A stretch of DNA of 36,463 nt from contig CALXWE010000012.1 in assembly GCA_944392295.1 (NCBI GenBank), positions 1 through 36,463 on the forward strand, given 5' to 3'. Source of the stretch: an uncultured Alphaproteobacteria bacterium. GTDB lineage: Bacteria; Pseudomonadota; Alphaproteobacteria; RF32; CAG-239. The notes under the pieces are model-generated. The model ran no database searches. It was not told the DNA's origin and saw only the letters and a list, made by a program, of their open reading frames with translations. Below are positions 7,976 through 17,598 of the stretch, in pieces (the stretch's first letter is position 1; every line of letters starts with the position of its first letter). A program made the position numbers and the translations under genes.

Positions 7976-9327
7976 TTGTCGGAGGAGCCGGAAGCGTCGG
8001 ACGCAGTATTGTCGATTATTTAAGTCGTGGAAATAACGATATTGTTGTTGTAGACATTAATCAAGACAGATTAAATGAAATATCCAAAGAATTTGATGTC
8101 CAGCCGGTTTTAGGCTCAATATCATATCCTGATATACAAGAAAAAATCGGTGCCGATAAGGCGGATATTTTAATTGCCGCCACTGATAACGACGAAGTAA
8201 ATATGGTTGCTTGTCAGGTAGCTTATTCGCTGTTTAATGTGCCAAAGAAAATAGCCCGTATAGATTCTGAAGAGTTTTTAAGTCCGGTTTGGAACACTTT
8301 ATATAATGAAAAAAATCTGCCTATAGATTTGGTGATATCGCCGGATATGGAAATAGCCGAAACGGTTTTAAGGTTAATCAATTTGCCCGGAAGTCGAGAA
8401 GTTTATCCTCTGGCTGATGGCAAAATAAAGTTAGTAAGTTTTAGGTGCGGAGAAGATTGTCCGTTATATAATTTCAAGATATCTGAAATATATGAAAATT
8501 TCAGCGACAAAACATTTGTGATATTACAAATAGTTCGAAACAAGCAAAATTTTTATCCCAAGCCGGAAGAAAATTTGAAAAGCGGAGATGAAGTATATGT
8601 CTTGGGTTCTTCTGATGAGATTGCCGATTTAATGGGAGATTTTGGGGTTGAACAAAAGACCAATGAAAATTTGGTAATTTTTGGCAGCAACAACATAGCC
8701 TATGACATATCTCAAGATTTAGAAGAAAACGACAATATAATAAGTTATAAAATAGTAACCGGAGATAACAAGCAAGCTCAAGAAATGGCAGAACATTTTG
8801 AAAAAGCGGAGGTTATCAAGGGAGAAATGATGAGTGATGTCATTTTGCGAGATTGCGGATTGGATTCTGCAGATATGAGCATAGCCATAACATCACAAGA
8901 CAAAGATAACCTCTTGGTATCATTGCTTGCCAAACATAATAAAGTTAAATCGACCATATCTTTAGTAAATTCACGAGCCTATGATAACCTAATAGATAAC
9001 ATCGGAGATAATATCATTGTAGATCGTTCGACGGTAACTATTTCCAAAATTTTGCAAGATATTCGTAAAGCGAATTTACGCAATGCATATTCTTTGGGCA
9101 GGGGTTTTAGTGAGATATGGGAAGTTTGTGTAAGTCCGGAAAGTACCTTAAGCGGACGTAAAATATCAGATTTATCATTACCCGAAAGATGTAAAATAAT
9201 AGCGTTGGTTAGAAATGAAGAAATAAATGTTTCGCCAGCCGCCGAGACAATTCAGGAAAGGGACATTATAATAGCGTTAGTTTCGCCAAACGGCATTAAA
9301 AAGACGGAACAGATTTTTGACTACTAA
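7966..9327 (+). CDS. trkA: Trk potassium uptake regulatory subunit TrkA
   Basis: TrkA is the cytoplasmic NAD(H)-binding regulator that gates the TrkH/TrkG potassium channel. At 453 aa, it has the full two-repeat layout: RCK/TrkA-N with GGAGSVG (residues 6-12) and VVVDIN, a TrkA-C domain, then a second Rossmann unit whose glycine motif is degenerate (GSNNIA) and a second TrkA-C domain at the end. The ATG lies inside the end of dusB with GAGGAG upstream, implying translational coupling. No trkH is in the window. A strong promoter for the next gene begins 4 bases after its stop. Confidence 0.92.
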   Translation: MRIIVGGAGSVGRSIVDYLSRGNNDIVVVDINQDRLNEISKEFDVQPVLGSISYPDIQEKIGADKADILIAATDNDEVNMVACQVAYSLFNVPKKIARIDSEEFLSPVWNTLYNEKNLPIDLVISPDMEIAETVLRLINLPGSREVYPLADGKIKLVSFRCGEDCPLYNFKISEIYENFSDKTFVILQIVRNKQNFYPKPEENLKSGDEVYVLGSSDEIADLMGDFGVEQKTNENLVIFGSNNIAYDISQDLEENDNIISYKIVTGDNKQAQEMAEHFEKAEVIKGEMMSDVILRDCGLDSADMSIAITSQDKDNLLVSLLAKHNKVKSTISLVNSRAYDNLIDNIGDNIIVDRSTVTISKILQDIRKANLRNAYSLGRGFSEIWEVCVSPESTLSGRKISDLSLPERCKIIALVRNEEINVSPAAETIQERDIIIALVSPNGIKKTEQIFDY

Positions 9328-9330
9328 TGC

Positions 9331-9359
9331 TTGACGATAAACAAAATATTGGTTATAAT
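9331..9359 (+). promoter_or_regulatory. Near-consensus sigma-70 promoter
   Basis: TTGACG (9331-9336) and a perfect TATAAT (9354-9359) are separated by exactly 17 bases. It lies 4 bases after the trkA stop and 37 bases before the ATG of the Cys-rich gene. The promoter also shows that a longer reading frame beginning with TTG at 9331 is not the real start. Confidence 0.8.
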
Positions 9360-9396
9360 AGGCACAATAGATATCTTTATCCGCGGGAGAATCATC

Positions 9397-11235
9397 ATGA
9401 AAAAATTAGCTCTCATATGCTTGTTGGTGGCAGGGTGTATGTATCCGGCCTCATCGTTTGCTCGTATATGTTTTTTAGGAGATACCAGCTGTCAGGGTGG
9501 TAAGTTTGAAGCCAGCGTTGATGAATCCTGCCGCAGTCAAGATTCATCATGGGTTCATGAAGGAGATACCTGTAGCGGTCTTATCTACGGCAGCCCTATT
9601 TGCAGTGACAACACCGGTAACTATTATACGGAAGGCAGCTGTCCGTCAGGATATACAGATGTTTCTTCCTTAGATGATAAATATGAGTGCAAGGGTTCTT
9701 TGATGTGTAATAAATGCTGCAAAACCGAAGAGGTAGAATGTACATCAGAATACATTGAGTGCGGTAACAATTCTGAAGGTGTAGATAACGGCGGCGGTAT
9801 TTGCCAAGAACCTGATGGAGATATCAAGTATAAAGAGTGTGAATGCAATAAAAATGTTTACTCTTCAAAATGTGAAGGAGCGGGTTTAGAGGGTGATTAC
9901 TCCGATGTTTGTATTGACAGTGACGGCAACACATGGTTCAAGAGCTGCCAATGTGCCAGCGGGTATACGCAGACCGCTTATTCTAACATTAAATGTTCTG
10001 ACGAGTGTAAAGATAACTGCCGGTTAGGTAATTATATCCAATTACCAGGCACATCCTATTACTGTTGGGAAGGGGCTGAATGCTTAGAAGATCCTACACC
10101 TGAAATTGAGCAATGCCCGATTATTTATCAAAGCGACTTCGATGGTTTCTGGGCAGGTTACGATGTTTCGGGTGATTGTGGCAACCTGACGGTAGACTGC
10201 GATACTCTGGGTTATAATACGGGTAGTGCCGAAACGGGAAGAAAATGTAAAGATGGCACTGAGCCTTACAGATGTCCGTTTGATCACACAGAGGTTTACT
10301 GCGCCAGCGGCATTGCAGGATGCGACTATTCTACCGTTGATGATTGTGAAAAGGCATACTTTGGTTCAACTTGTACCGAAGATACAAATGGTTGTTACCT
10401 GCCAACAGGTTGTAAGACCGGTTATGCAACTGATGTCGAGACATGTAAAGTTGATGATGGCTCATATTCGCTAGGTACGGCCGATGCCTTTGGATGCGCT
10501 CAGTGCGTTTGTAAAAATACCTGTGAGGATACTGTTACCACAATTCCTGACAATGCCACGGCAGTGAAATCGTACTGTATTGCTTGTGGACAAACCACGC
10601 AAATAACAACAGATGTAAAATGTAACAGCGGATATACAACTGTAATAACATGTCCTGTATGCGGATATGTCCATGAAGGTGGATATTCTGGTCAATCATT
10701 TGTTTGCCCGGTGTGCAACTACAGTACGGATAAGATTGCTACTTTGAAAACTTGTAAAAAGGATTGTTCAGGCTATACATTATCATCCTGTCCTGAAAAT
10801 GGTTATTGTGACAGTTGCAACAATTTGTATAAATTAAATTCTTGCAAGGCAGGTTATGTTGTCAGCGGAGATACGTGTGTCAAGTCTTCTTCTGGATCAC
10901 AAGGATTCTCATGCTTAAATCCTCTTGCAGTTGAAAATGAGTTCAATATGGATATTATAGGCGAACGTCTTACGGTGGTTATGTTCGGTGCCGGATGGAG
11001 CGGACCCTCAAAAATCGCTTGTCAGACAACATTTATCACCAACCAACTTCGTCTTGAAGAATTAAGACTTAATTACTTGAGTATAGATGTTGATAAATTT
11101 CCGAATTTAACCACTAAATACGGGGTTCGATCGATTCCTACATTTATCATCTTCAAGCTTGGTGATGAAATTGATAGGAAAGTAGGAATGTTGAATCAAC
11201 GGCAATTCCTTGATTGGATTGAAACCAACGTATAA
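9397..11235 (+). CDS. Exported Cys-rich protein with a C-terminal thioredoxin-like domain lacking its cysteines
   Basis: The 612-aa protein starts MKKLALICLLVAGCMYP. It has either a lipobox (VAGC, Cys14) or a signal peptide cut after SSFA. By hand count, 56 cysteines follow the leader, many as small C...C modules with GY and SC.SGY.. spacing that suggest disulfide-bonded repeats. A zinc-ribbon-like pair CPVCGY / CPVCNY lies around nt 10650-10725. The last 100 residues form a thioredoxin fold with VVMFGAGW, the cis-proline loop RSIPTF and a final helix, but the redox motif WCGPCK reads WSGPSK (W534-K539), so both catalytic cysteines are Ser. The start is set by the promoter and a GGGAGA ribosome site. 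It is a single-gene unit closed by a terminator. The role is unknown; an envelope or secreted structural protein is likely. Confidence 0.75.
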   Translation: MKKLALICLLVAGCMYPASSFARICFLGDTSCQGGKFEASVDESCRSQDSSWVHEGDTCSGLIYGSPICSDNTGNYYTEGSCPSGYTDVSSLDDKYECKGSLMCNKCCKTEEVECTSEYIECGNNSEGVDNGGGICQEPDGDIKYKECECNKNVYSSKCEGAGLEGDYSDVCIDSDGNTWFKSCQCASGYTQTAYSNIKCSDECKDNCRLGNYIQLPGTSYYCWEGAECLEDPTPEIEQCPIIYQSDFDGFWAGYDVSGDCGNLTVDCDTLGYNTGSAETGRKCKDGTEPYRCPFDHTEVYCASGIAGCDYSTVDDCEKAYFGSTCTEDTNGCYLPTGCKTGYATDVETCKVDDGSYSLGTADAFGCAQCVCKNTCEDTVTTIPDNATAVKSYCIACGQTTQITTDVKCNSGYTTVITCPVCGYVHEGGYSGQSFVCPVCNYSTDKIATLKTCKKDCSGYTLSSCPENGYCDSCNNLYKLNSCKAGYVVSGDTCVKSSSGSQGFSCLNPLAVENEFNMDIIGERLTVVMFGAGWSGPSKIACQTTFITNQLRLEELRLNYLSIDVDKFPNLTTKYGVRSIPTFIIFKLGDEIDRKVGMLNQRQFLDWIETNV

Positions 11236-11256
11236 TTCCTACTAATCACTAAAAAG

Positions 11257-11287
11257 CAGCCCATCAATAAAAAATGGGCTGTTTTTT
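11257..11287 (+). terminator. Rho-independent terminator of the Cys-rich gene
   Basis: An 8-bp stem CAGCCCAT / ATGGGCTG with a 9-base A-rich loop is followed by six T, 21 bases after the stop codon. Confidence 0.85.
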
Positions 11288-11396
11288 ATAAAGTCGAATT
11301 CAAAAATTAATTATAATTCTATCACCGTAACCCGTTATTCGGAATGCTTTTTTATACCGGCTAAGCATAATCAAAGTCAGCGCTGACCGCACAAAA

Positions 11397-12359
11397 CTAT
11401 AAAAGGCTCTTTTTTGCTTTTTGTTTGCGAAGTTTTAAGCGAGTAAGTTTATCGCTTACCACAGAAGTATCTCTGCCGGTTTTAGCAAGCCTGTCATACA
11501 TACGTTCAATTTCTTTTTCAAGGTAGGCTGTTTCTATTTCTCCGGCTAAAGCTTGCCTCTCTTCTAAAGAGCCGGAAGTTCTTATTTGTTGAATCTCGTC
11601 CCAAATGTCTTCAACGAGTACCTTTTGATTTTCTTTTCTTTTAAAAAAGTAAGGTAGTTCATAAACCAGTTGTCGAGCGTTGGCGTAAGCCTCTTTACCG
11701 TCGGCACATTTATTGTAACGTATTTTTAACAGCCTAAAAGCAATTTCTAACTCTTTGCTGTTATCAACCACAATAAACGGCACCGGGTCGGAAAATCCCT
11801 CCAAGCTCAGCGATTTTAAAAATTCTAGCAGATGATGAAAGAAGCCGTTAATATTGTAAATAATAAAAGGCTTCATTTGTAACAGCCCGTCTTGCATAGC
11901 TACACAGTCATAAGCAAGCTCGTCTAAAGTTCCAACTCCGCCAGGAGCAAATACTACAAAATCGGCGCCTAAGAGTTTTTGTTTTCTTTCTTCCAAAGTT
12001 TGTGCCAAAATAACTTCGGTTTGAGCAATTAAATCGTCATCTGAGGGGTATAAACTAAAATACTCCTTAGTAGTTACGCCTAAAATCGGAGTTTCATCCG
12101 AGTTATCGTTTTGTTTTTTGTTCCAACCGTCTAAAACGCCGCGGGCAACGGCACCCATAATACCACTGTTTGATAAACCAAAGTCTAATTTAAAGTCCAT
12201 TTTAATAATCTGTCGACCGAGATTATAGGCCTCTTCTTTGTATATAGAATCGTTTCCTGAGCGCGAACCTCCGGCAACAAATACGCGAATACCTTCTTTT
12301 TTGTTTTGCTCTAAGAAAGAACTTAAGACTTGTTCCTGTGTATTATGAGTATCATCCAT
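11397..12359 (-). CDS. LOG-family (TIGR00730-like) phosphoribohydrolase
   Basis: The family hydrolyses nucleoside 5'-monophosphates (cytokinin riboside monophosphates in LOG proteins). It also includes proteins once annotated as lysine decarboxylases. Visible signatures are a Rossmann start VFVAGGSRSG, GLSNSGIMGAVARG, EERKQKLL and the hallmark PGGVGTLDE (residues 139-147). At 320 aa, it is longer than the usual 180-200 aa; the extra part is a charged helical C-terminus. The start is the ATG at 12359, one base after the tgt stop, with GAGGAG 7 bases upstream. A TTG 15 bases further up overlaps that ribosome site and is not used. It is the last gene of a four-gene leftward operon. The substrate here is unknown. 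Confidence 0.8.
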   Translation of the reverse strand: MDDTHNTQEQVLSSFLEQNKKEGIRVFVAGGSRSGNDSIYKEEAYNLGRQIIKMDFKLDFGLSNSGIMGAVARGVLDGWNKKQNDNSDETPILGVTTKEYFSLYPSDDDLIAQTEVILAQTLEERKQKLLGADFVVFAPGGVGTLDELAYDCVAMQDGLLQMKPFIIYNINGFFHHLLEFLKSLSLEGFSDPVPFIVVDNSKELEIAFRLLKIRYNKCADGKEAYANARQLVYELPYFFKRKENQKVLVEDIWDEIQQIRTSGSLEERQALAGEIETAYLEKEIERMYDRLAKTGRDTSVVSDKLTRLKLRKQKAKKSLL

Positions 12360-12360
12360 A

Positions 12361-13488
<1,128 letters not shown>

Positions 13489-13512
13489 TCACCTCATTTA
13501 ATATGGCAAGAA

Positions 13513-14661
13513 TTATTTTTCGAAGATTTTGCTGTTTTGTGGAATTTCAAGCCCAATTCCCTGTTTTAAATATTGTTTTTTTATAAACCCCATTTCGCCG
13601 TTGTCAAGCATAACTCTAAACCATTCTTGGTCTGGCGTATATCCGGTAACTCTGACGGTTTGTCCTCTTTTGGCCTTATCCATAACATCAAAGTTTTCCG
13701 AAGGACCGTACATAACATCAACACTTTCTCTCAAATGGTAAAGCATTGAGGTGTTTGAGGTATCGACCGGTACATTAAATATTTTTGAAACAACGAGGTC
13801 ATCAACCGTTTCTTGCCCTGAGCTGAAACGCACTTCCTGATAGTAGGCGATTTTGCTATCTTCGGTTTTAGGCAACAGATTACCGATAAAAGGCGTAACC
13901 CCTAAAAATACGACAACAAACAAAACAGCAGCTGCCGTTTTGGGCAGTTTTAACTGAATTTTTTTAAGCTTATCATAATCCCATTGCGGAATATCAATAT
14001 TACATCTTGGCAGCAGCGCAATAAATTTTTGCAATTGGGGTAAATATTCTTGAGGGGCATATTCCTGAGCCTGATAAGCCGATAGGTAAGCCTTTTCAAG
14101 ATTGCCGATATCGTAAAAAGCGGCAGCATTATGAACAAGCAGTTTAAAATTATCTTCACGGTTTTGGTTGATATTTTTAATATTTTGCTTAATTGCGGCA
14201 ATATTAACAGCCGGAGCTTTTAGCCCCCACCAACCTTTAAGCCAGTTATGTTTGGCGATATCGGCAACAAATTTTAGGGCGTCACTAAAGGTTCCGACGG
14301 GTTTTTCTTCACTAACGTTAACCTTATTAAGCTTGGCAGAAACTTTTTTTAATAAAAGCACTCTTAAGAAAGGTGTTTCATCGCCGTTGACAGACTTATA
14401 TATTTTAAGGCTTTTCATATCGGGAAAAGATTGCGCGTCATAAGCCAGAGCCAACAGATTATATATTGTACGGAGCTTAGAATCTTTTAAGACATCGTAA
14501 GCCAAAGATATTTTTTGAAAATTTTCCAGAGCATCTGGAGATTTATTATGATCCGGGTGCCAAAATTTAGCCTTTTCGCGATAACAAATTTTAAGTATTT
14601 TATCATCAACGTTATAGTCAACACCCAAAGTTTGATAATATTTAAGCGGGTCAAGAATCAT
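13513..14661 (-). CDS. Membrane-anchored J-domain protein with C-terminal bacterial SH3 domain
   Basis: The 382-aa protein has a J-domain at residues 5-70 with the essential HPD at 35-37 (FWHPDHNK). It then has a helical, repeat-like middle (about 125-235, LVHNAAAFYDIG...AYLSAYQAQEYAP resembling a TPR hairpin) and one membrane segment at 241-260. The C-terminal region at about 312-366 (ESVDVMYGPSENF ... W.RV.LDNGEMGFI) matches bacterial SH3 domains. The expected topology is a cytoplasmic J-domain able to recruit DnaK and a periplasmic SH3 domain. The start is the ATG at 14661, which forms an ATGA overlap with the stop of the upstream ATPase gene and has GGAGG 7 bases before it. The combination of domains is unusual, and the client is unknown. 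Confidence 0.75.
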   Translation of the reverse strand: MILDPLKYYQTLGVDYNVDDKILKICYREKAKFWHPDHNKSPDALENFQKISLAYDVLKDSKLRTIYNLLALAYDAQSFPDMKSLKIYKSVNGDETPFLRVLLLKKVSAKLNKVNVSEEKPVGTFSDALKFVADIAKHNWLKGWWGLKAPAVNIAAIKQNIKNINQNREDNFKLLVHNAAAFYDIGNLEKAYLSAYQAQEYAPQEYLPQLQKFIALLPRCNIDIPQWDYDKLKKIQLKLPKTAAAVLFVVVFLGVTPFIGNLLPKTEDSKIAYYQEVRFSSGQETVDDLVVSKIFNVPVDTSNTSMLYHLRESVDVMYGPSENFDVMDKAKRGQTVRVTGYTPDQEWFRVMLDNGEMGFIKKQYLKQGIGLEIPQNSKIFEK

Positions 14662-15413
14662 GAACAAACCTCCACAAAATGCCTAACCAAAGCCACGCAA
14701 TCTTCAGCACCTTCACATCCCGGATAGCGGTTAAGAATAAGAGCTTGGTTTAACACAGCTTCACGGATTCTGGAATCTTGCCTGATGACGCCTAACAAGT
14801 TTAAATCAACGTTAATATATTCTTTGGCAGCTTTCAACAAAGTTTTAAAAACTTGCCTTCCTTCCTCGTGAGAAGCTGCTCTGTTAACAATTATATCTAT
14901 TGCGGTTTTGGATGTAAAATTTTTAAGTTTGGAAATTGTTTTAAAAGCCTCGGTAGATGATGCGGAATTGGCATTAACGATTACAATAATATCGTTACAA
15001 ACATTAAATAAGGGGCTCAAGTTTTTTGAATCGTAATCAGCACAATCGATAAAGATATGGTCATAATATTTAGCCAGATGTTTCAAGTCTGCGGCCAGAA
15101 CCTGAACTCTACCGATGGGAGCTGTATCAAACAAGCATTCTCCTGGGGAGGAACATATAATATCAAATTTACCGTCTATAAAAAACTGCGGAGCATTATT
15201 AAGAGTTAATTGTCCGCTAAGAAGGGTATTGTAAGGCACGGTTTTATTAAAGCCGGTTTGGTAAGCAACATTTTCGATACTGCAATCGGCATCAAAGAGC
15301 AAAGTTTTTTTATTCATAAGCGCCAAAGCATGACAAATAGCCACGGTAAGCCAAGTTTTACCGATGCCTTTTGTTCCGGCGCATACGGCAGTTATGTGGT
15401 TTTTATTAATCAT
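14658..15413 (-). CDS. MinD/FlhG-family ATPase
   Basis: This 251-aa ParA/MinD superfamily protein has a deviant Walker A AGTKGIGKT (signature Lys15, catalytic Lys19), Walker A' LLFDADCS, a switch-like IFIDCADYD, and the late block LGVIRQDSRIREAVLNQ typical of FlhG/YlxH/MinD-type proteins. No amphipathic membrane-targeting tail is obvious at the end. The frame stays open 18 codons upstream, but MINKNHITAV at 15413 starts the conserved first strand directly and has GAG 7 bases before it. It heads the operon with the J-domain protein (ATGA overlap). A localisation role at the envelope is inference; no flagellar gene is nearby. Confidence 0.8.
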   Translation of the reverse strand: MINKNHITAVCAGTKGIGKTWLTVAICHALALMNKKTLLFDADCSIENVAYQTGFNKTVPYNTLLSGQLTLNNAPQFFIDGKFDIICSSPGECLFDTAPIGRVQVLAADLKHLAKYYDHIFIDCADYDSKNLSPLFNVCNDIIVIVNANSASSTEAFKTISKLKNFTSKTAIDIIVNRAASHEEGRQVFKTLLKAAKEYINVDLNLLGVIRQDSRIREAVLNQALILNRYPGCEGAEDCVALVRHFVEVCS

Positions 15414-15551
15414 TAGCATCTCATTGAAAATATAATTAAACAATGATTGCAAATAAAAGCAAAACATTCAATTAGTTAAAAACTTTTTAACACAATTTAT
15501 TTATAACTGAATAAATAATAGGGTTAATGGACAACAAATCGGGGATTATAT

Positions 15552-16460
15552 ATGAAAAAGCTTGGCTTATGGATATTTTTGTTAGCACAAATACTTACGT
15601 CAATGTGCTATGCGCAGTCGATGGTAACCACCAAGCAAGACACAAAGAAATCATTTGTTTTAGCTGGTTCGTTTCCTGATTATTTTCCGATTTCGGAAGT
15701 TGTTAAAGAAAGAAGTTTTCCTGTTCTTAACACGGTATTTAATGATGCTATGGAACAGTTTGCCGAGGTTGGCAATTTTAAAGTAGAGTATAGCACCGAA
15801 ACAGATTATGAAAAAACACTTATAAATTTAAGACAAGGCCAGACCGATATTTTGCTTGGTATGTATTATGATACAAAAATGTACAGAGGTTTAGAATATA
15901 TATATCCTGCGGTATTAAATAATCCGGTTCATTTAATAGTTGTTCCGCAAAATCAAGACTTAATTTCAAGCAGTGAAGATTTACTAAAATACAAAGGCAC
16001 ATACATCAAGACTGAATACTTTAGTGATTATATGCTTAAAAATTTCAAAAACAACAATATCACGGCATCAGATTCGGTAATGGATGCTTACAAAAAATTA
16101 TTGACCGGAGAAGTTGATTATATCATCGGCAGCTATTATTATAACTATGTCAAGGTATGCGAGCTCGGTTTAAAAAATTATGTTACGTTTTCGCGCAGCG
16201 CCCTGTGGAATATGCCGCTTTTCATAGGGGTATCAAAAGCCTCAAAATATTATAAAAGGATTAGTAGCATTTTAAAGAAGTTAGCGGTAGACGATAAATT
16301 TACCGCAAGTATCAACAATGCTCTCATAGCCAAGGTTAAACAAGCCGAGGTAGATGCACAAGGAGTAGTTCCTCCCTCTTTTGTAAGGGAGCAAAAACAA
16401 GGCGAATTAACACCAGCCGACCAAAGAGAACAAAATAAAGAACAAGCTGTAGAGGAATAA
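15552..16460 (+). CDS. Periplasmic solute-binding-like protein (SBP family 3 type)
   Basis: At 302 aa, it has a signal peptide (MKKLGLWIFLLAQ, probable cut after SMCYA). The body resembles family-3 extracellular solute-binding proteins: a two-lobe pattern with DYEKTLINLRQGQTDILLGMYY in lobe 1 and VMDAYKKLLTGEVDYIIGSYYYN in the hinge and lobe 2 region. The C-terminal 40 residues are a Gln/Glu-rich tail. No ABC permease or ATPase is adjacent, so it may be an orphan sensor or binding protein. GGGGA precedes the ATG. It is followed after 3 bases by the GST-like gene and then the lipoprotein gene, forming a probable operon. Confidence 0.75.
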   Translation: MKKLGLWIFLLAQILTSMCYAQSMVTTKQDTKKSFVLAGSFPDYFPISEVVKERSFPVLNTVFNDAMEQFAEVGNFKVEYSTETDYEKTLINLRQGQTDILLGMYYDTKMYRGLEYIYPAVLNNPVHLIVVPQNQDLISSSEDLLKYKGTYIKTEYFSDYMLKNFKNNNITASDSVMDAYKKLLTGEVDYIIGSYYYNYVKVCELGLKNYVTFSRSALWNMPLFIGVSKASKYYKRISSILKKLAVDDKFTASINNALIAKVKQAEVDAQGVVPPSFVREQKQGELTPADQREQNKEQAVEE

Positions 16461-16463
16461 AAA

Positions 16464-17129
16464 ATGGTATTGTTAATTCATCATAATATTTCACCGCAAT
16501 CGCGCAAAATCAGACTGATGATGTCTGAAAAAAAGATGTTGTTTGTTTTAAAAGAAGAAGAACCGTGGAATATTTCGCCCAACATCAAAAAGCTAAATCC
16601 GTCGGGAGAGCTGCCGATATTTATTTTCGATGGCAATATCATATCAGGCAATTATGCCATAACCGAATATTTGGAAGAAGCATATCCTGAACCGCGTTTA
16701 TTACTGGGCGATGCCAAACAGCGTGCCGAAATAAGGCGCTTAACCGATTGGTTTGACAATAAGTTTTACGACGAGGTTTATAAATATATTGTAGTTGAAA
16801 AAGTTTATAAGCGGTTTAGAGACGGTCTTTCGCCGGATTCGCGCACATTAAAGGCAGGTTTAAATAATTTAAAATTTCACTTAGAGTACATAGACTGGCT
16901 AGCCGAGCGCAATAATTATCTGTGCGGTCAAGAATTTTCGCTGGCCGATTTAACGGCAGCGGCTCATTTATCGGTAATTGATTATTTGGGAGATATAAGT
17001 TGGGAAGATTATAAAAATGCCAAATTATGGTATTCTAAAATAAAATCCCGCCCAAGTTTCAAGGAGATATTAAAAGATACCATAAAAGGTATTTTTCCGG
17101 CTAAACATTATACAAATTTGGATTTTTGA
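16464..17129 (+). CDS. Glutathione S-transferase-like protein
   Basis: The 221-aa protein has an N-terminal thioredoxin-fold GST domain (LLIHHNISPQSRKIRLMM; NPSGELPIFIFDGNIISGNYAITEYLEE, which includes the glutathione gamma-glutamyl-binding S.. motif region) and an all-helical C-terminal domain with FSLADLTAAAHLSVIDYLG. The SPQSRK active-site region has Ser rather than Cys or Tyr. The family covers detoxification enzymes and SspA-like regulators, and the sequence does not settle which. It sits in the middle of the three-gene operon. Confidence 0.8.
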   Translation: MVLLIHHNISPQSRKIRLMMSEKKMLFVLKEEEPWNISPNIKKLNPSGELPIFIFDGNIISGNYAITEYLEEAYPEPRLLLGDAKQRAEIRRLTDWFDNKFYDEVYKYIVVEKVYKRFRDGLSPDSRTLKAGLNNLKFHLEYIDWLAERNNYLCGQEFSLADLTAAAHLSVIDYLGDISWEDYKNAKLWYSKIKSRPSFKEILKDTIKGIFPAKHYTNLDF

Positions 17130-17130
17130 T

Positions 17131-17598
17131 ATGAAAAAGATATATTCTATACTGTTGGTTTTAAGTTTTTTGCTTCCTTCATGCACTTGGCTGGCTGAAG
17201 GTAAAGGGCAGGTTATTTATCATTGGCAGCGTCCCAGAACCGGAGTTGCCAAGTTTGCACGAGATCATTCCGAATGTATGCGCGAAGCTGAAGACTTTAA
17301 GTTTTTGCCAAATATAAAGAGCTGGTTTTATTCCGAAGAGGCTCGTATTGATATCAGAGCCGATTGGCATTCGGAAAAAGGCATTTGGGCAAGTTACGTT
17401 CCGTATCCGGGGGCTCAGCCTTTAGTGGTTAACTCGATTCGCGATGATAGAGATTCAAGCCCCAGAAAATATCGTAAGTGTATGGAAGCCAAAGGTTATA
17501 CCCGCAGAACGTCGGATATTCCGTCAACCACCAACATCTTTATATATAAGCCGCAAGACCCAAACCAAGATACCCCGTTTGAAAAATATTATCGTTAA
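17131..17598 (+). CDS. Small lipoprotein, unknown function
   Basis: The 155-aa protein has a lipoprotein leader, MKKIYSILLVLSFLLPSC, with the lipidated Cys at 18. The mature part is polar with few hydrophobic segments. It contains two Cys in recurring contexts (SECMREAEDF and RKCMEAKGY), a pattern seen in small alphaproteobacterial lipoproteins with a conserved C-terminal CMeakGY. It starts one base after the GST gene and shares its stop region with the convergent outer membrane factor gene (stop codons overlap at TTAA, 17595-17598). No function can be assigned. Confidence 0.75.
   Translation: MKKIYSILLVLSFLLPSCTWLAEGKGQVIYHWQRPRTGVAKFARDHSECMREAEDFKFLPNIKSWFYSEEARIDIRADWHSEKGIWASYVPYPGAQPLVVNSIRDDRDSSPRKYRKCMEAKGYTRRTSDIPSTTNIFIYKPQDPNQDTPFEKYYR

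Noticed and set aside
9331..9396. TTG start giving 22 extra residues on the Cys-rich protein
   Set aside because: It coincides with a -35 box of an excellent promoter and would place non-signal residues before a clear exported leader that has its own ribosome site.
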